Part shown: piece after piece, positions 33,824 through 41,608 of the stretch
Layout: each line of letters starts with the position of its first letter
Position numbering within the stretch: the first letter of the stretch is position 1
Assembly (NCBI RefSeq): GCF_030269665.1
Contig: NZ_BSTS01000023.1
Location: 1 to 64,000, forward strand
Origin: Actinomycetospora sp. NBRC 106375
Lineage (GTDB): Bacteria; Actinomycetota; Actinomycetes; Mycobacteriales; Pseudonocardiaceae
Reading direction: 5' to 3'
DNA: 64,000 nt
Notes under the pieces: model-generated
The model's input: the letters and a program-made list of their open reading frames with translations, nothing else
What the model was told of the DNA's origin: nothing
Database searches by the model: none
Translations under genes and position numbers: made by a program

Positions 33824-35217
33824 GGGGTTCCTCCAGAAGTGACGGGGTCGGTCTCCAGGCGCGCCAACAGCCGCGTCGACGACCGACCGGCGTGGTACGG
33901 GACGGCGACGACCTCCCCGCCCCAGCTGTGCACCAGCGGGGTCTCGAGCAGCTCGTCGGTCGCGTAGTCGCCGCCCTTGACCCAGACGTCGGGTCGCAGG
34001 CGGTCGAGCACCGCGCGCGGGTCGTCCTCGTCGAACACCTCGACGGCGTCGACGGCGGCGAGCGCGCGGAGCATCTCGGCGCGGTCGGCCTCGCTGACCA
34101 CGGGCCGGTCGGGGCCCTTGAGCCTTCGCACCGAGGCGTCGGAGTTGAGGCAGACGACGAGCGCGCCGTCCTCGCCGGCGAGCGCTCGCGCGGCGGCGAG
34201 GGTGCGGGCGTGCCCGGCGTGCAGCAGGTCGAAGCAGCCGCCGGTGGCGACGACCGTGGCGCCGCGGGCGCGGGCGGCGGCGACGGGGTCGGGCGCCTCG
34301 TCGGTCCCGGGTGCGTCGAGCGCCCCGGCACCTCCGGCGGCCACGAACGCCGCCGCGGCGGCGACCGCCTCCCCCACCGCGTCGTCGACCGCCGAGCCCT
34401 CGGCCAGCGCGACCGCGACGCTCGCCGCGAAGCGGTCGCCGGCGCCGCAGGGGTCGCCGCCGCGGGCGGGCGCGGCGGGCACGACGGACGTGCCCGTGGC
34501 CGCGCGCAGCACCGCGCCCTCGGCGCCCGCGGTCACGGCGACGGCGTCCACGCCCCAGTGCTCGCGCAGCGCCTCCCCGAGCGCGGCGGGCTCGGCCGGG
34601 AAGGTATGTGAGCGGAATTCCCGGCCATAGCCGGGAGTTCCGCTCACATACCCACGGGCCTCGGACAGGTTCGGGGTCACGAGGGTGGCGCCGGGGACGG
34701 GCGGGGCGCCGTGGGGGTGCGGGTCCCAGACGACGGGCACGCGCGTCGCGGCCTCGCTCAGCGCCGCGCGGACCGCCGGGTCCGCGGTCATCCCGCGCCC
34801 GTAGTCCGAGACCAGCACGACGCCCGCGCCGGCGATGGCCTCGACCATCGCCGACGACATCGCGAACGGGCCCAGCCCGCCGTCGTCGACCCGCAGGAGC
34901 ACGCGGTCGTCGGCGATCATCCGGGTCTTGGTCGGGACGGTGCCCTCAGCGGTCGCGGCGACCACGTCGACCCCGGGCAGCAGGGCACCGACGGGATCGC
35001 CGGGACCCAGCACCGTCACCAGCCGCACCGGCCGCTCGGTGCTCCGGGCCGCGAGCAGCGCCGTGAGCCCGGCGCCGCCGGGGCGTTCGCGACGCTCCGC
35101 GGCGCCGAGCACCGGGGCGGGCGCGTCGGGACAGAGCTTCTCCACGTCCCCGACCACGTCGACGTCGCGCAGGCAGTCGCCGACGACCACGATCGAGCCG
35201 CGGGTCCGCGGGCTCAC
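33820..35217 (-). CDS. Bifunctional HldE-type heptose kinase / adenylyltransferase, copy 2, with in-frame palindrome insert
   Basis: A 465-residue paralogue of the 31054-32583 protein. The kinase domain runs SIVVVGDCLRDVDVVGDVE to RGGDPCGAGDRFAASVAVAL, and the adenylyltransferase domain has ATGGCFDLLHAGHARTL and LKGPDRPVVSEADR. Between LVTPNLSEA and PAEPAALG, where the kinase fold has a surface connection, residues YVSGTPGYGREFRSHT are encoded exactly by palindrome B2 (34604-34651, 48 bp). The reading frame is kept, so the protein may tolerate the insert. GTG 35217 overlaps the gmhA stop, and both catalytic domains look intact. Confidence 0.9.
   Translation of the reverse strand: MSPRTRGSIVVVGDCLRDVDVVGDVEKLCPDAPAPVLGAAERRERPGGAGLTALLAARSTERPVRLVTVLGPGDPVGALLPGVDVVAATAEGTVPTKTRMIADDRVLLRVDDGGLGPFAMSSAMVEAIAGAGVVLVSDYGRGMTADPAVRAALSEAATRVPVVWDPHPHGAPPVPGATLVTPNLSEARGYVSGTPGYGREFRSHTFPAEPAALGEALREHWGVDAVAVTAGAEGAVLRAATGTSVVPAAPARGGDPCGAGDRFAASVAVALAEGSAVDDAVGEAVAAAAAFVAAGGAGALDAPGTDEAPDPVAAARARGATVVATGGCFDLLHAGHARTLAAARALAGEDGALVVCLNSDASVRRLKGPDRPVVSEADRAEMLRALAAVDAVEVFDEDDPRAVLDRLRPDVWVKGGDYATDELLETPLVHSWGGEVVAVPYHAGRSSTRLLARLETDPVTSGGTP
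34604..34651. repeat. Dispersed palindrome type B, copy B2, inside coding sequence
   Basis: Arms GTATGTGAGCGGAATTCCCG plus GC (34604-34625) and a 22-base right arm (34630-34651) pair with a single mismatch around loop CATA. Total length is 48 bp, exactly 16 codons, and it lies in the open frame of the second HldE-type gene. This makes it an insert within a protein-coding gene rather than a terminator. Confidence 0.9.
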
Positions 35218-35813
35218 GGGACGAGCTCCTCGGCGGCGACCCGCGGCGCACGGGTCAGCGCCTTGTCGACCATCTCGCACAGCAGGTGCACCGTGACGAG
35301 GTGCGCCTCCTGCACCGAGGGGGTCGCGCCGGGCAGGCACAGCGCCTCGGTGGCGGCGGCCGCGAGCGGGTTGGGGCCCGGCCCGGTCAGCGCCCAGACG
35401 GTCAGCCCGAGCGCGCGGGCGGCCTCGGCGGCCGCGACGAGATTGGGGCTCGACCCGCTCGTCGAGAGCAGGACGAGGAGGTCGCCCGGCCGCCCGTGCG
35501 CGCGGACCTGACGGGCGAAGACCTCCTCGTAGCCGTAGTCGTTGCCCAGCGCGGTGACCGTCGACGTGTCGGCGTGCAGCGCGATCGCCGAGAGCGGCTC
35601 GCGCTCGCCGCGGTAGCGCCCGACGAGCTCGGCGGTGAGGTGCTGGGCCTCGGCGGCGCTGCCGCCGTTGCCCGCGGCGAGCAGACGCGCGCCGCGGCGC
35701 AGGCGGTCGGCGATCTCGCCGCCCCACCGCTCGATGCGCCCGGACTCGCCGGCGAGCCCGTCGAGCGTGGCGCGCAGCCCGCCGAGGTGCTGGTGGACGA
35801 TCTCGACGCTCAT
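35214..35813 (-). CDS. gmhA: Sedoheptulose-7-phosphate isomerase
   Basis: A 199-residue SIS-domain isomerase. The sugar-phosphate motif LLAAGNGGSAAEAQHL, TALGNDYGYEEVF and LVLLSTSGSSPNLVAAAE are hallmarks of GmhA, which makes D-glycero-D-manno-heptose 7-phosphate from sedoheptulose 7-phosphate, the first step of ADP-heptose synthesis. The catalytic Glu/His pair is in EAHLVTVHLLCE. ATG 35813 overlaps the glycosyltransferase stop (ATGA), and the end overlaps the second HldE-like gene. The order of steps is therefore gmhA, hldE, with gmhB at 39.4 kb. Confidence 0.94.
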   Translation of the reverse strand: MSVEIVHQHLGGLRATLDGLAGESGRIERWGGEIADRLRRGARLLAAGNGGSAAEAQHLTAELVGRYRGEREPLSAIALHADTSTVTALGNDYGYEEVFARQVRAHGRPGDLLVLLSTSGSSPNLVAAAEAARALGLTVWALTGPGPNPLAAAATEALCLPGATPSVQEAHLVTVHLLCEMVDKALTRAPRVAAEELVP

Positions 35814-37042
35814 GCGGGGCTCCCGGTGGTCAGCGCGGTCCTCAGCGCGGGAACGGTGGCGGCGACCTCGCGGTACACCCGGGCGGCGGCCGCGGCGACG
35901 CGGTCCCAGCCGTACTCGGTCTCGGTCCGGCGGCGCCCGGCGCGGCCGAGGGCGCGGGCCCGCGCCGGGTCGGCCCGCAGCGCCGAGAGCGCGGAGGCCA
36001 CCGCGGCGGGGTCGCCGGGACGGACGTGGTGGCCGGTGACGCCGTCGACGACGGTGTCGGCGAGCCCGCCGACCCGGGCCGCGACGACGGGCCGCCCGCA
36101 CGCCATCGCCTCGAGCGGCACGAGACCGAACGGCTCGTAGGCCGGCACGCAGGCCACGGCGTCGGCGGAGCGGTACAGCTGCGGCAGCGCGTCGTGGCCG
36201 ACCGCGCCGGCGAACCGGACGCGGTCGGCGACCCCGGCCGCACGTGCCAGGTCCCGCAGCCGCGCCACCTCGGGGTCGCTGTCGAGCTCCGGGAGCCGCG
36301 GCCCGCCGGCGACCACGAGCGAGACGTCGTCGGGCAGCCGCGCCAGCGCGGCGATCACGGTGTCGACGCCCTTGCGCGGGACCAGCCGGCTGACGGTCAA
36401 CACGCGGAAGTCGTCGCCGGCGACCGCGTCGCCCGGCGTGAAGTGGCCGACGTCCACGCCGCACGGCACGACCGTCGCGCGGTCGGCGGGCACGCCGAGC
36501 GCCACGAGCTCGTCGACCTCGTCGCGGCACGTCGCGAGCACCCGGTCGACCGACGCCCCCAGGTCGCTCTCGACCGCGACGCGGCGCGGCGGGCTCGTGT
36601 CGTCGGCGCCCTGGTGGCGGCGCTTGACCGACCCGAGCGCGTGGAACGTCTGCACCACCGGCACCCCGAGCGCGCGGGCCGCGGGCAGCGCCGCCAGCCC
36701 CGACATCCAGAAGTGCGCGTGCACGACGTCGGGGACCTCGTCGCGCCAGCAGGCGGCGAGCTCCGCCGAGAAGGCGTCCATGTGGTGGACGAGGTCGTCC
36801 TTGGGCAGCTCGTGCGGCGGGCCGGCGTCGACGTGGTCGACGACCGCGCGCAGAGCGATCGGCACCCGCCGCGGCGACGTCCGGTCGGTCCGGCGGGTGT
36901 GGACGACGACCTCGTGGCCGGCGTCGGCCAGCGCCAGCGCCAGCGCGCGCACGGCGACGTTCTGGCCGCCGGCGTCGACCCCGCCGAGCCCGCGCGAGGC
37001 CGCGAGCGGACTGGCGTGCTCGGACACCATCGCGATCCGCAT
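35810..37042 (-). CDS. Family 4 (GT-B) glycosyltransferase
   Basis: A 410-residue retaining glycosyltransferase. The N-terminal Rossmann half has SEHASPLAASRGLGGVDAGGQNVAVRALALAL, like sucrose-phosphate synthase/MshA-type enzymes. The C-terminal donor-binding half has LVPRKGVDTVIAALA and the E-x7-E motif YEPFGLVPLEAMACGRPVVA. Donor and acceptor are not set by sequence; the heptose operon suggests glycan assembly. ATG 37042 follows GAGGGAGGAG; overlaps gmhA by four bases. Confidence 0.92.
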   Translation of the reverse strand: MRIAMVSEHASPLAASRGLGGVDAGGQNVAVRALALALADAGHEVVVHTRRTDRTSPRRVPIALRAVVDHVDAGPPHELPKDDLVHHMDAFSAELAACWRDEVPDVVHAHFWMSGLAALPAARALGVPVVQTFHALGSVKRRHQGADDTSPPRRVAVESDLGASVDRVLATCRDEVDELVALGVPADRATVVPCGVDVGHFTPGDAVAGDDFRVLTVSRLVPRKGVDTVIAALARLPDDVSLVVAGGPRLPELDSDPEVARLRDLARAAGVADRVRFAGAVGHDALPQLYRSADAVACVPAYEPFGLVPLEAMACGRPVVAARVGGLADTVVDGVTGHHVRPGDPAAVASALSALRADPARARALGRAGRRRTETEYGWDRVAAAAARVYREVAATVPALRTALTTGSPA

Positions 37043-37170
37043 GCGCACTCCTCCCTCGGCCCGCGCAGGGGCCGGGACATGAATCACCGAGCGGCGCGCG
37101 TGGGCGCCGAGGGGACAGGAGGGACCGGGCCGGCCCGTGGTCTGGACCGGTCCTCGTGTCCCGCGAAGAT

Positions 37171-37250
37171 CAGGACGCGGGGGGCAGGACGCCGGGGGCG
37201 GGGGCGCCGCGAGTCAGGACGCCGCAGGTCAGGACGTGCTGGTCAGGACG
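37171..37250. repeat. Degenerate CAGGACG array
   Basis: CAGGACG occurs five times, at 37171, 37185, 37215, 37230 and 37244, with spacings of 14, 30, 15 and 14, i.e. a decayed 14-15 bp tandem unit. It overlaps the last codons and stop of the neighbouring glycosyltransferase and fills the gap to the GT4 gene. No gene is seen in 37043-37242. Confidence 0.5.
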
Positions 37251-38289
37251 CCGTCGTCAGCGCGTGGCGAGCGGAGGCCCGGTGCTCGACCACCTCGTCG
37301 AGCAGCCGGTCCCAGTCGTCGAGGAAGCGGCCGACGCCGTGTCTGGCGAGCGCCGCGGCGCGGGCGGCGCTGCCCGCCGCGCGGGCGAGCCCGGGGTCGT
37401 CGCGGAAGGTGCGCAGGCCCTCGTGCAGGGTCCGCAGGTCGGTGGCGACGACGCCGGCGTCGGGCGGGACGTCGACCGCCGCCTCGGTGGTGGCCAGCGC
37501 CACCACCGGCATCCCGAGCATCATCGCCTCGATCAGCGACAGGCCCAGCGACGTCCACCGCACCGGGTGCAGGTAGGCGCGGTGCCGGGCGATCTCGGTG
37601 TGCAGCCGGTCCTGCGGCAGGTCGCCGCCGATCGCGACGCCGGGGTGGCGCACGGCCTCGCCCAGGCGCTCGCTGCCGATCCCGTAGACGTCGAGACCGA
37701 TGGTGTCGGCGAACTCCGCGAGCAGGTCGGTGCCGGTGACGCGCCCGCGGCGCACCGGCTCGTTGACGACGACCGCCGCCCGGTCGAGCTCGCCGGTGTA
37801 GCGCTCGCCGGGGTCGAGCACGCCGTGCTCGATCACGTGGACCGGTGCGCGGCCGGTGTCCCACATGAGGGCGTTGAAGTGCGTGACGTGCACGACGGGG
37901 ATGTCGTCGCGGTCGGCCAGCGGGTGCCGGGACGACGGGACGTCGCCCTTGGGCGTGTTGTGCTCGACGAAGACGGCGGGCAGGTCGCGTCCCGGTCGCC
38001 GTCCGGTCCAGCGCTCGGTCAGCTCGATCTCCTCGGGCCGCTGCAGCACGACGGCGTCGATGTCGTCGGCGCGGTCGCGCAGCTGCTCCGGGGTGGCCTC
38101 CTCGGCCCGCGCGGGCCAGTCCCAGGCCGCGGGCCGGCCGCCGCCCCAGGGCCCGCCCTCGGGCAGGACCGGCAGCAGGCACGTGTGCCGGCCCTGCACG
38201 AAGGCGGTCGTCCACGAGCCGTGGACGTGCCAGTGCAGGACGGTGCGCGCCGTCTGCGAGGTCCGCGAGGCGGAGGGCGGGAAGGTCAC
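37243..38289 (-). CDS. GT-B glycosyltransferase
   Basis: A 348-residue GT4-like enzyme. The N-terminal TVLHWHVHGSWTTAFVQGRH and VVLQRPEEIELTERWTGRRPG, VFVEHNTPKGD and the C-terminal RWTSLGLSLIEAMMLGMPVVALATTE are seen; the last is the donor-site E-x7-E region. Substrate unknown; the context suggests extracellular polysaccharide or teichuronic-like glycan. The start is uncertain: GTG 38289 lacks a ribosome site, while an ATG at 38320 with GGAGGGAG upstream opens a different frame. Either a leaderless start or a frameshift is possible. Confidence 0.82.
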   Translation of the reverse strand: MTFPPSASRTSQTARTVLHWHVHGSWTTAFVQGRHTCLLPVLPEGGPWGGGRPAAWDWPARAEEATPEQLRDRADDIDAVVLQRPEEIELTERWTGRRPGRDLPAVFVEHNTPKGDVPSSRHPLADRDDIPVVHVTHFNALMWDTGRAPVHVIEHGVLDPGERYTGELDRAAVVVNEPVRRGRVTGTDLLAEFADTIGLDVYGIGSERLGEAVRHPGVAIGGDLPQDRLHTEIARHRAYLHPVRWTSLGLSLIEAMMLGMPVVALATTEAAVDVPPDAGVVATDLRTLHEGLRTFRDDPGLARAAGSAARAAALARHGVGRFLDDWDRLLDEVVEHRASARHALTTAS

Positions 38290-38303
38290 CGGCGAGGTAT
38301 TGG

Positions 38304-38337
38304 TTCCGGGCGGAGCCCATAAACTCTCCCTCCGGAA
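38304..38337. promoter_or_regulatory. Imperfect hairpin between two glycosyltransferase genes
   Basis: TTCCGGGCGGAG and CTCCCTCCGGAA form a 12-bp stem with two mismatches around loop CCCATAAA in the 51-bp gap between the GT9 stop and the next gene. On the minus strand the stem includes GGAGGGAG followed by ATG. It may attenuate or terminate transcription or hide a ribosome site; no T-tract is seen. Confidence 0.35.
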
Positions 38338-38340
38338 CTA

Positions 38341-39411
38341 CTACTCTCCGTGGAGGATCTCGCCGACCGCGGTGACGACGTCCGCGCCGCGCACGGAGTC
38401 GAGGCACGGGTGACCAGGCACGGGACAGGTCCGGGCCCGTGTGCCCCGGCACGGCGCGCCCTGATCGCCGAGAAGAATTCGTCGCACTCCGTAAGGAGCC
38501 CACCGTTCCGGGGGAACGACCGGGGCGAACAACGAGACGACCGGCACACCCACGGCGGCGGCCAGGTGGGCGGGTCCTGTGTTGCCGACCACGACCGCCC
38601 GCGCCCCGGCGAGCACGGCCGCGAGCGACCCGAACCCGGTGCACCCGCCGAGATCGACACCGTGCTCGCCGGCGACCCGGGCGGTGAGCGCGGCCTCGCC
38701 CGGCGCGCCCGTGACGACGACCCGGTACCCGGCCGCGGTGAGCGCGGCGACGCCCTCGGCGGCGCGGTGCGGCGACCATGCCCGGGCCGGCACCGACGCG
38801 CCCGGGTGCAGCACGACGTAGTCGCCGGTCCCGGGGAGCAGCTCCGCGGCCTCGCGGCGCGCGGCGTCGTCGACGGTCACCGCGAGGCGGCCGTCGTCGC
38901 CCGGTGGCAGCGCGTAGCCCGCGCGGTCCGCGATCGCCAGGGCGCGCTCGGGCTCGGGGAGGTCCTCCGGGAGGTCCTCGCCGGGGCGCAGTCGGACGTC
39001 GAGGAGGCTGCCGGGGTAGTCGACCGAGGCGGCGGTGATCCGCGGGACGCCGGCGAGGCGCAGCACCAGGGCGGTCGGCAGCGGCGACTGGTGGAACGAG
39101 GTCAGGATCACCGCCTCGTCGGCGTCCAGCGCGGCGAGCGTGTCGACGAGCGCCGCGGTGTCCTCCCGCGTCACCGGCGGCGGCTCGGCGTCCACCCACG
39201 CGCACCGCCAGACGACGACGTCGTCGACACCGGGCAGCAGCCCGGCGGCCTGCCGCCCGCGGGGGCCGACGACGGCCACCACCTCGTCGGCGCCGGCGGC
39301 CACGGCGCGCACGGCGGGGCCGGACAGGAGGACGTCGCCGTCGCTGTCGAGGCGCACGATGAGGACGCGGGTCCCGGGAGACGGAGCCTGCGGAGCTCGA
39401 CCCGTGGTCAC
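38341..39411 (-). CDS. Family 9 glycosyltransferase (ADP-heptosyltransferase-like)
   Basis: A 356-residue GT9 enzyme. The N-terminal VLIVRLDSDGDVLLSGPAVRAVA, YVVLHPGASVPARAWSPHRAAE and VVVGNTGPAHLAAAVGVPVVSLFAP match the heptosyltransferase (WaaC/WaaF) signature, including the DTGxxH-like NTGPAH donor loop. In Gram-negative bacteria these transfer heptose from ADP-heptose. Near the C-terminus are PCRGTRARTCPVPGHPCL cysteines as in many GT9 proteins. GTG 39411 overlaps the gmhB stop, linking it directly to ADP-heptose synthesis. Confidence 0.92.
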   Translation of the reverse strand: MTTGRAPQAPSPGTRVLIVRLDSDGDVLLSGPAVRAVAAGADEVVAVVGPRGRQAAGLLPGVDDVVVWRCAWVDAEPPPVTREDTAALVDTLAALDADEAVILTSFHQSPLPTALVLRLAGVPRITAASVDYPGSLLDVRLRPGEDLPEDLPEPERALAIADRAGYALPPGDDGRLAVTVDDAARREAAELLPGTGDYVVLHPGASVPARAWSPHRAAEGVAALTAAGYRVVVTGAPGEAALTARVAGEHGVDLGGCTGFGSLAAVLAGARAVVVGNTGPAHLAAAVGVPVVSLFAPVVPPERWAPYGVRRILLGDQGAPCRGTRARTCPVPGHPCLDSVRGADVVTAVGEILHGE

Positions 39412-39959
39412 GGCCCGAACCCCAGCAGCTCGACCGCCGCGAGGAGGTCGTCGGCGACGATCCCGCGCGCCGCGGCGTCGACGACCTCCTCGGCGCGCGT
39501 CGCGGCGGTGGGCACGAGCACGGCCCGGGCACCGGCGGCGTCGGCGGCCCCGACGTCGGCGGCGATGTCCCCGACGACGGCGACGTCGCGCGGCGCCAGA
39601 CCGAGCGTCGCGGCCGCGTCCAGCACCATCCCGGGGGCGGGCTTGCGGCAGGCGCAGCCGTCCGACGCGCCGTGCGGGCACCACCGGATCACGGCGAACG
39701 GGCCCAGCAGCTCGTCGAGGCGCGCGTTGACCGCCGTCACCTGCTCGGTGGTGAGCAGCCCGCGCGCGATCCCGGACTGGTTGCTCACCACCCCGACGGG
39801 CACGCCCGCGGCGCGGACCCGGGCCAGCGCCGGGGCGGCGGCCGCGACCGGCCGGACGGCGGCGGGGTCGCCGTTGTAGGGGACGTCCACGACGAGGGTG
39901 CCGTCGCGGTCGAACAGCACCGCACGCGGTCGGTCGCTCACGGACGCGCAGCTCACCAC
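39408..39959 (-). CDS. gmhB: Heptose 1,7-bisphosphate phosphatase-like (GmhB) HAD enzyme
   Basis: A 183-residue HAD-IIIA phosphatase. Motif I is LFDRDGTLV with nucleophile D17 and acid D19, motif II VVSNQSGIARG, and the GmhB zinc-binding cysteines are represented in WCPHGASDGCACRKPAPGM. It removes the 7-phosphate of D-glycero-manno-heptose 1,7-bisphosphate so the adenylyltransferase can act. GTG 39959 or GTG 39941 is possible as start. It is the first gene of the minus-strand run gmhB to GT9. Confidence 0.92.
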   Translation of the reverse strand: MVSCASVSDRPRAVLFDRDGTLVVDVPYNGDPAAVRPVAAAAPALARVRAAGVPVGVVSNQSGIARGLLTTEQVTAVNARLDELLGPFAVIRWCPHGASDGCACRKPAPGMVLDAAATLGLAPRDVAVVGDIAADVGAADAAGARAVLVPTAATRAEEVVDAAARGIVADDLLAAVELLGFGP

Positions 39960-40112
39960 GGGTGCCGGTGCTCCGCAGCGCCGTGAGCCCGCCGTGTGGT
40001 GCCGACCGGGCTCGGTTTGTGGTCAGGGGCCCCGGGTACACGCCGGGAGACCGGAGCCTCGCCGGTTCGTCCTCGGCCCCGAGCGGGCGTGACCGACCTG
40101 GAGGAAGCCCTC

Positions 40113-40634
40113 GTGATCCGCCCCCTGCCACCCGAGAACCGGGGACCGGTGGCGTTGCGTGACGTCGAGGTGCGGGTGCTGGCGGTCCCCGAGGCGCTGG
40201 TCACCGTGCGCACCGTCGCCGGCGATCTCGCCGCGCGCGCCGAGTTCCCCCTCGACACGGTCGACGACCTCAAGCTCGCCGTGGACGAGGCGTGCACCTG
40301 CCTCGCCGACATCGCCCGGCCCGACACCCGGCTCACCGGCACGTTCAGCGTCGACGAGGACGGCATCACGATGACGGTGTCGGTCTCGACGCTCGGCCCG
40401 ATCTCGCTGCCCACCGACACGTTCGCGTGGCGCGTGCTGACGGTGCTCGCCGACGACGTCCGCGTCCTCGCCGAGGCCCCCACCGAGCCCGGCGGCGCGC
40501 ACCGGCTCGCGCTGCGGATGACCCTCGACCGGCCCGCGCTGGTGCCGCGCGGGGACACCGGGATCGCCGACGACGCCGAGGAGCTCGCCGCCGTCGCCTC
40601 CTTCCCCGCACGCCCCGGGGCCCCGGCTCCGTGA
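40113..40634 (+). CDS. RsbW-like anti-sigma factor, second copy
   Basis: A 173-residue GHKL-type anti-sigma factor, a paralogue of the 21517-22023 protein: VRVLAVPEALVTVRTVAGDLAARAEFPLDTVDDLKLAVDEACT and PTDTFAWRVLTVLADDVRVL align well. GTG 40113 is chosen because GGAGGAA lies six bases upstream; an earlier GTG at 40089 lacks a site. The stop overlaps the sigma factor start (GTGA), so it probably inhibits that sigma factor. A STAS protein at 32727-33122 is the nearest antagonist candidate. Confidence 0.87.
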   Translation: MIRPLPPENRGPVALRDVEVRVLAVPEALVTVRTVAGDLAARAEFPLDTVDDLKLAVDEACTCLADIARPDTRLTGTFSVDEDGITMTVSVSTLGPISLPTDTFAWRVLTVLADDVRVLAEAPTEPGGAHRLALRMTLDRPALVPRGDTGIADDAEELAAVASFPARPGAPAP

Positions 40635-41608
40635 CACCGGCCGGCTCGCCCGACCCCACCGACCCGCGCGCCCTGGCGCGACCCGCCGATCCCACGGATG
40701 TGAGCTCGATCGACGCCATGACCGACACCGCCGGCGTGACCGGTACGCCGACCGCCGACGGTGCTGCCCCGGAGCGCGACGGCACCCCCGCCACGACACG
40801 CGAGACGACGCGCGAGACCACCGGCAGCACCGGGCGCCGCAGCGGCTCGCGGGGCGAGTACGACCACCTGATGCCGAAGCTCGCCGAGCACGCCGCGCTC
40901 GAGAAGGGCACCGCCGAGCGCCGGCGCCTGCGCGACGAGCTGGTGCGCGGGCACCTGCCGGTCGCCCAGCACATCGCGCGGCGGTTCTCCCGGCGTGGCG
41001 AGCCGGAGGAGGACCTCGAGCAGGTCGCCACCCTCGGCCTGATCAACGCCGTCGACCGCTACGACCCGGCCCGCGGCACCGACTTCCTGTCGTACGCGGT
41101 GCCGACGATCACCGGCGAGGTCCGCCGGCACTTCCGCGACCAGGCCTGGTCGATGCGCGTACCGCGCCGGCTCAAGGACCTCAACGTCACGCTGTCCTCG
41201 GCGATGTCGCAGATGTCGCAGACGCTGGGCCGCGCGCCCAACGCCGCCGAGCTCGCCGAGCACCTCGGGATCGCGAAGGAGGAGGTGCTCGAGGCCCTCG
41301 AGGCGTCGAACGCCTACCGCAGCGGGTCGCTCGACGAGATGCTCGTCGACGACCCGGACTCGGGCACCGTGTCCGACCTGCTCGGCGAGGCCGACGCGGC
41401 GCTCGACCAGGTCGAGTACCAGCAGTCGCTGGCCCCGTTGCTCGAGAAGCTCCCCCAGCGCGAGCGCACGATCATCAAGCTTCGCTTCTTCGGGAACCTG
41501 ACGCAGTCGCAGATCGCCGAGCAGGTCGGGATCTCGCAGATGCACGTCTCGCGGCTGCTCGCCAAGACCCTCGCCCAGCTGCGCGAAGGACTCGGCGACG
41601 CCCGGTGA
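40631..41608 (+). CDS. SigB/SigF-family sigma factor, second copy
   Basis: A 325-residue sigma factor. The first about 75 residues are Thr/Arg-rich and low-complexity; the rest closely parallels the 20684-21520 protein: HIARRFSRRGEPEEDLEQVA, LINAVDRYDPARGTDFLSYA, VPTITGEVRRHFRDQAW and RTIIKLRFFGNLTQSQIAEQVGISQMHVSRLLA. GTG 40631 is used; ATG 40718 would drop the low-complexity leader. Its end overlaps the heptosyltransferase-like gene by four bases, so sigma factor and glycosyltransferase are co-translated, an unusual arrangement. Confidence 0.92.
   Translation: MTPAGSPDPTDPRALARPADPTDVSSIDAMTDTAGVTGTPTADGAAPERDGTPATTRETTRETTGSTGRRSGSRGEYDHLMPKLAEHAALEKGTAERRRLRDELVRGHLPVAQHIARRFSRRGEPEEDLEQVATLGLINAVDRYDPARGTDFLSYAVPTITGEVRRHFRDQAWSMRVPRRLKDLNVTLSSAMSQMSQTLGRAPNAAELAEHLGIAKEEVLEALEASNAYRSGSLDEMLVDDPDSGTVSDLLGEADAALDQVEYQQSLAPLLEKLPQRERTIIKLRFFGNLTQSQIAEQVGISQMHVSRLLAKTLAQLREGLGDAR

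Noticed and set aside
37171-37250. CAGGACG array as a CRISPR or an origin iteron cluster
   Set aside because: Units are only 14-15 bp, decayed and overlap a gene end; no replication gene is near.
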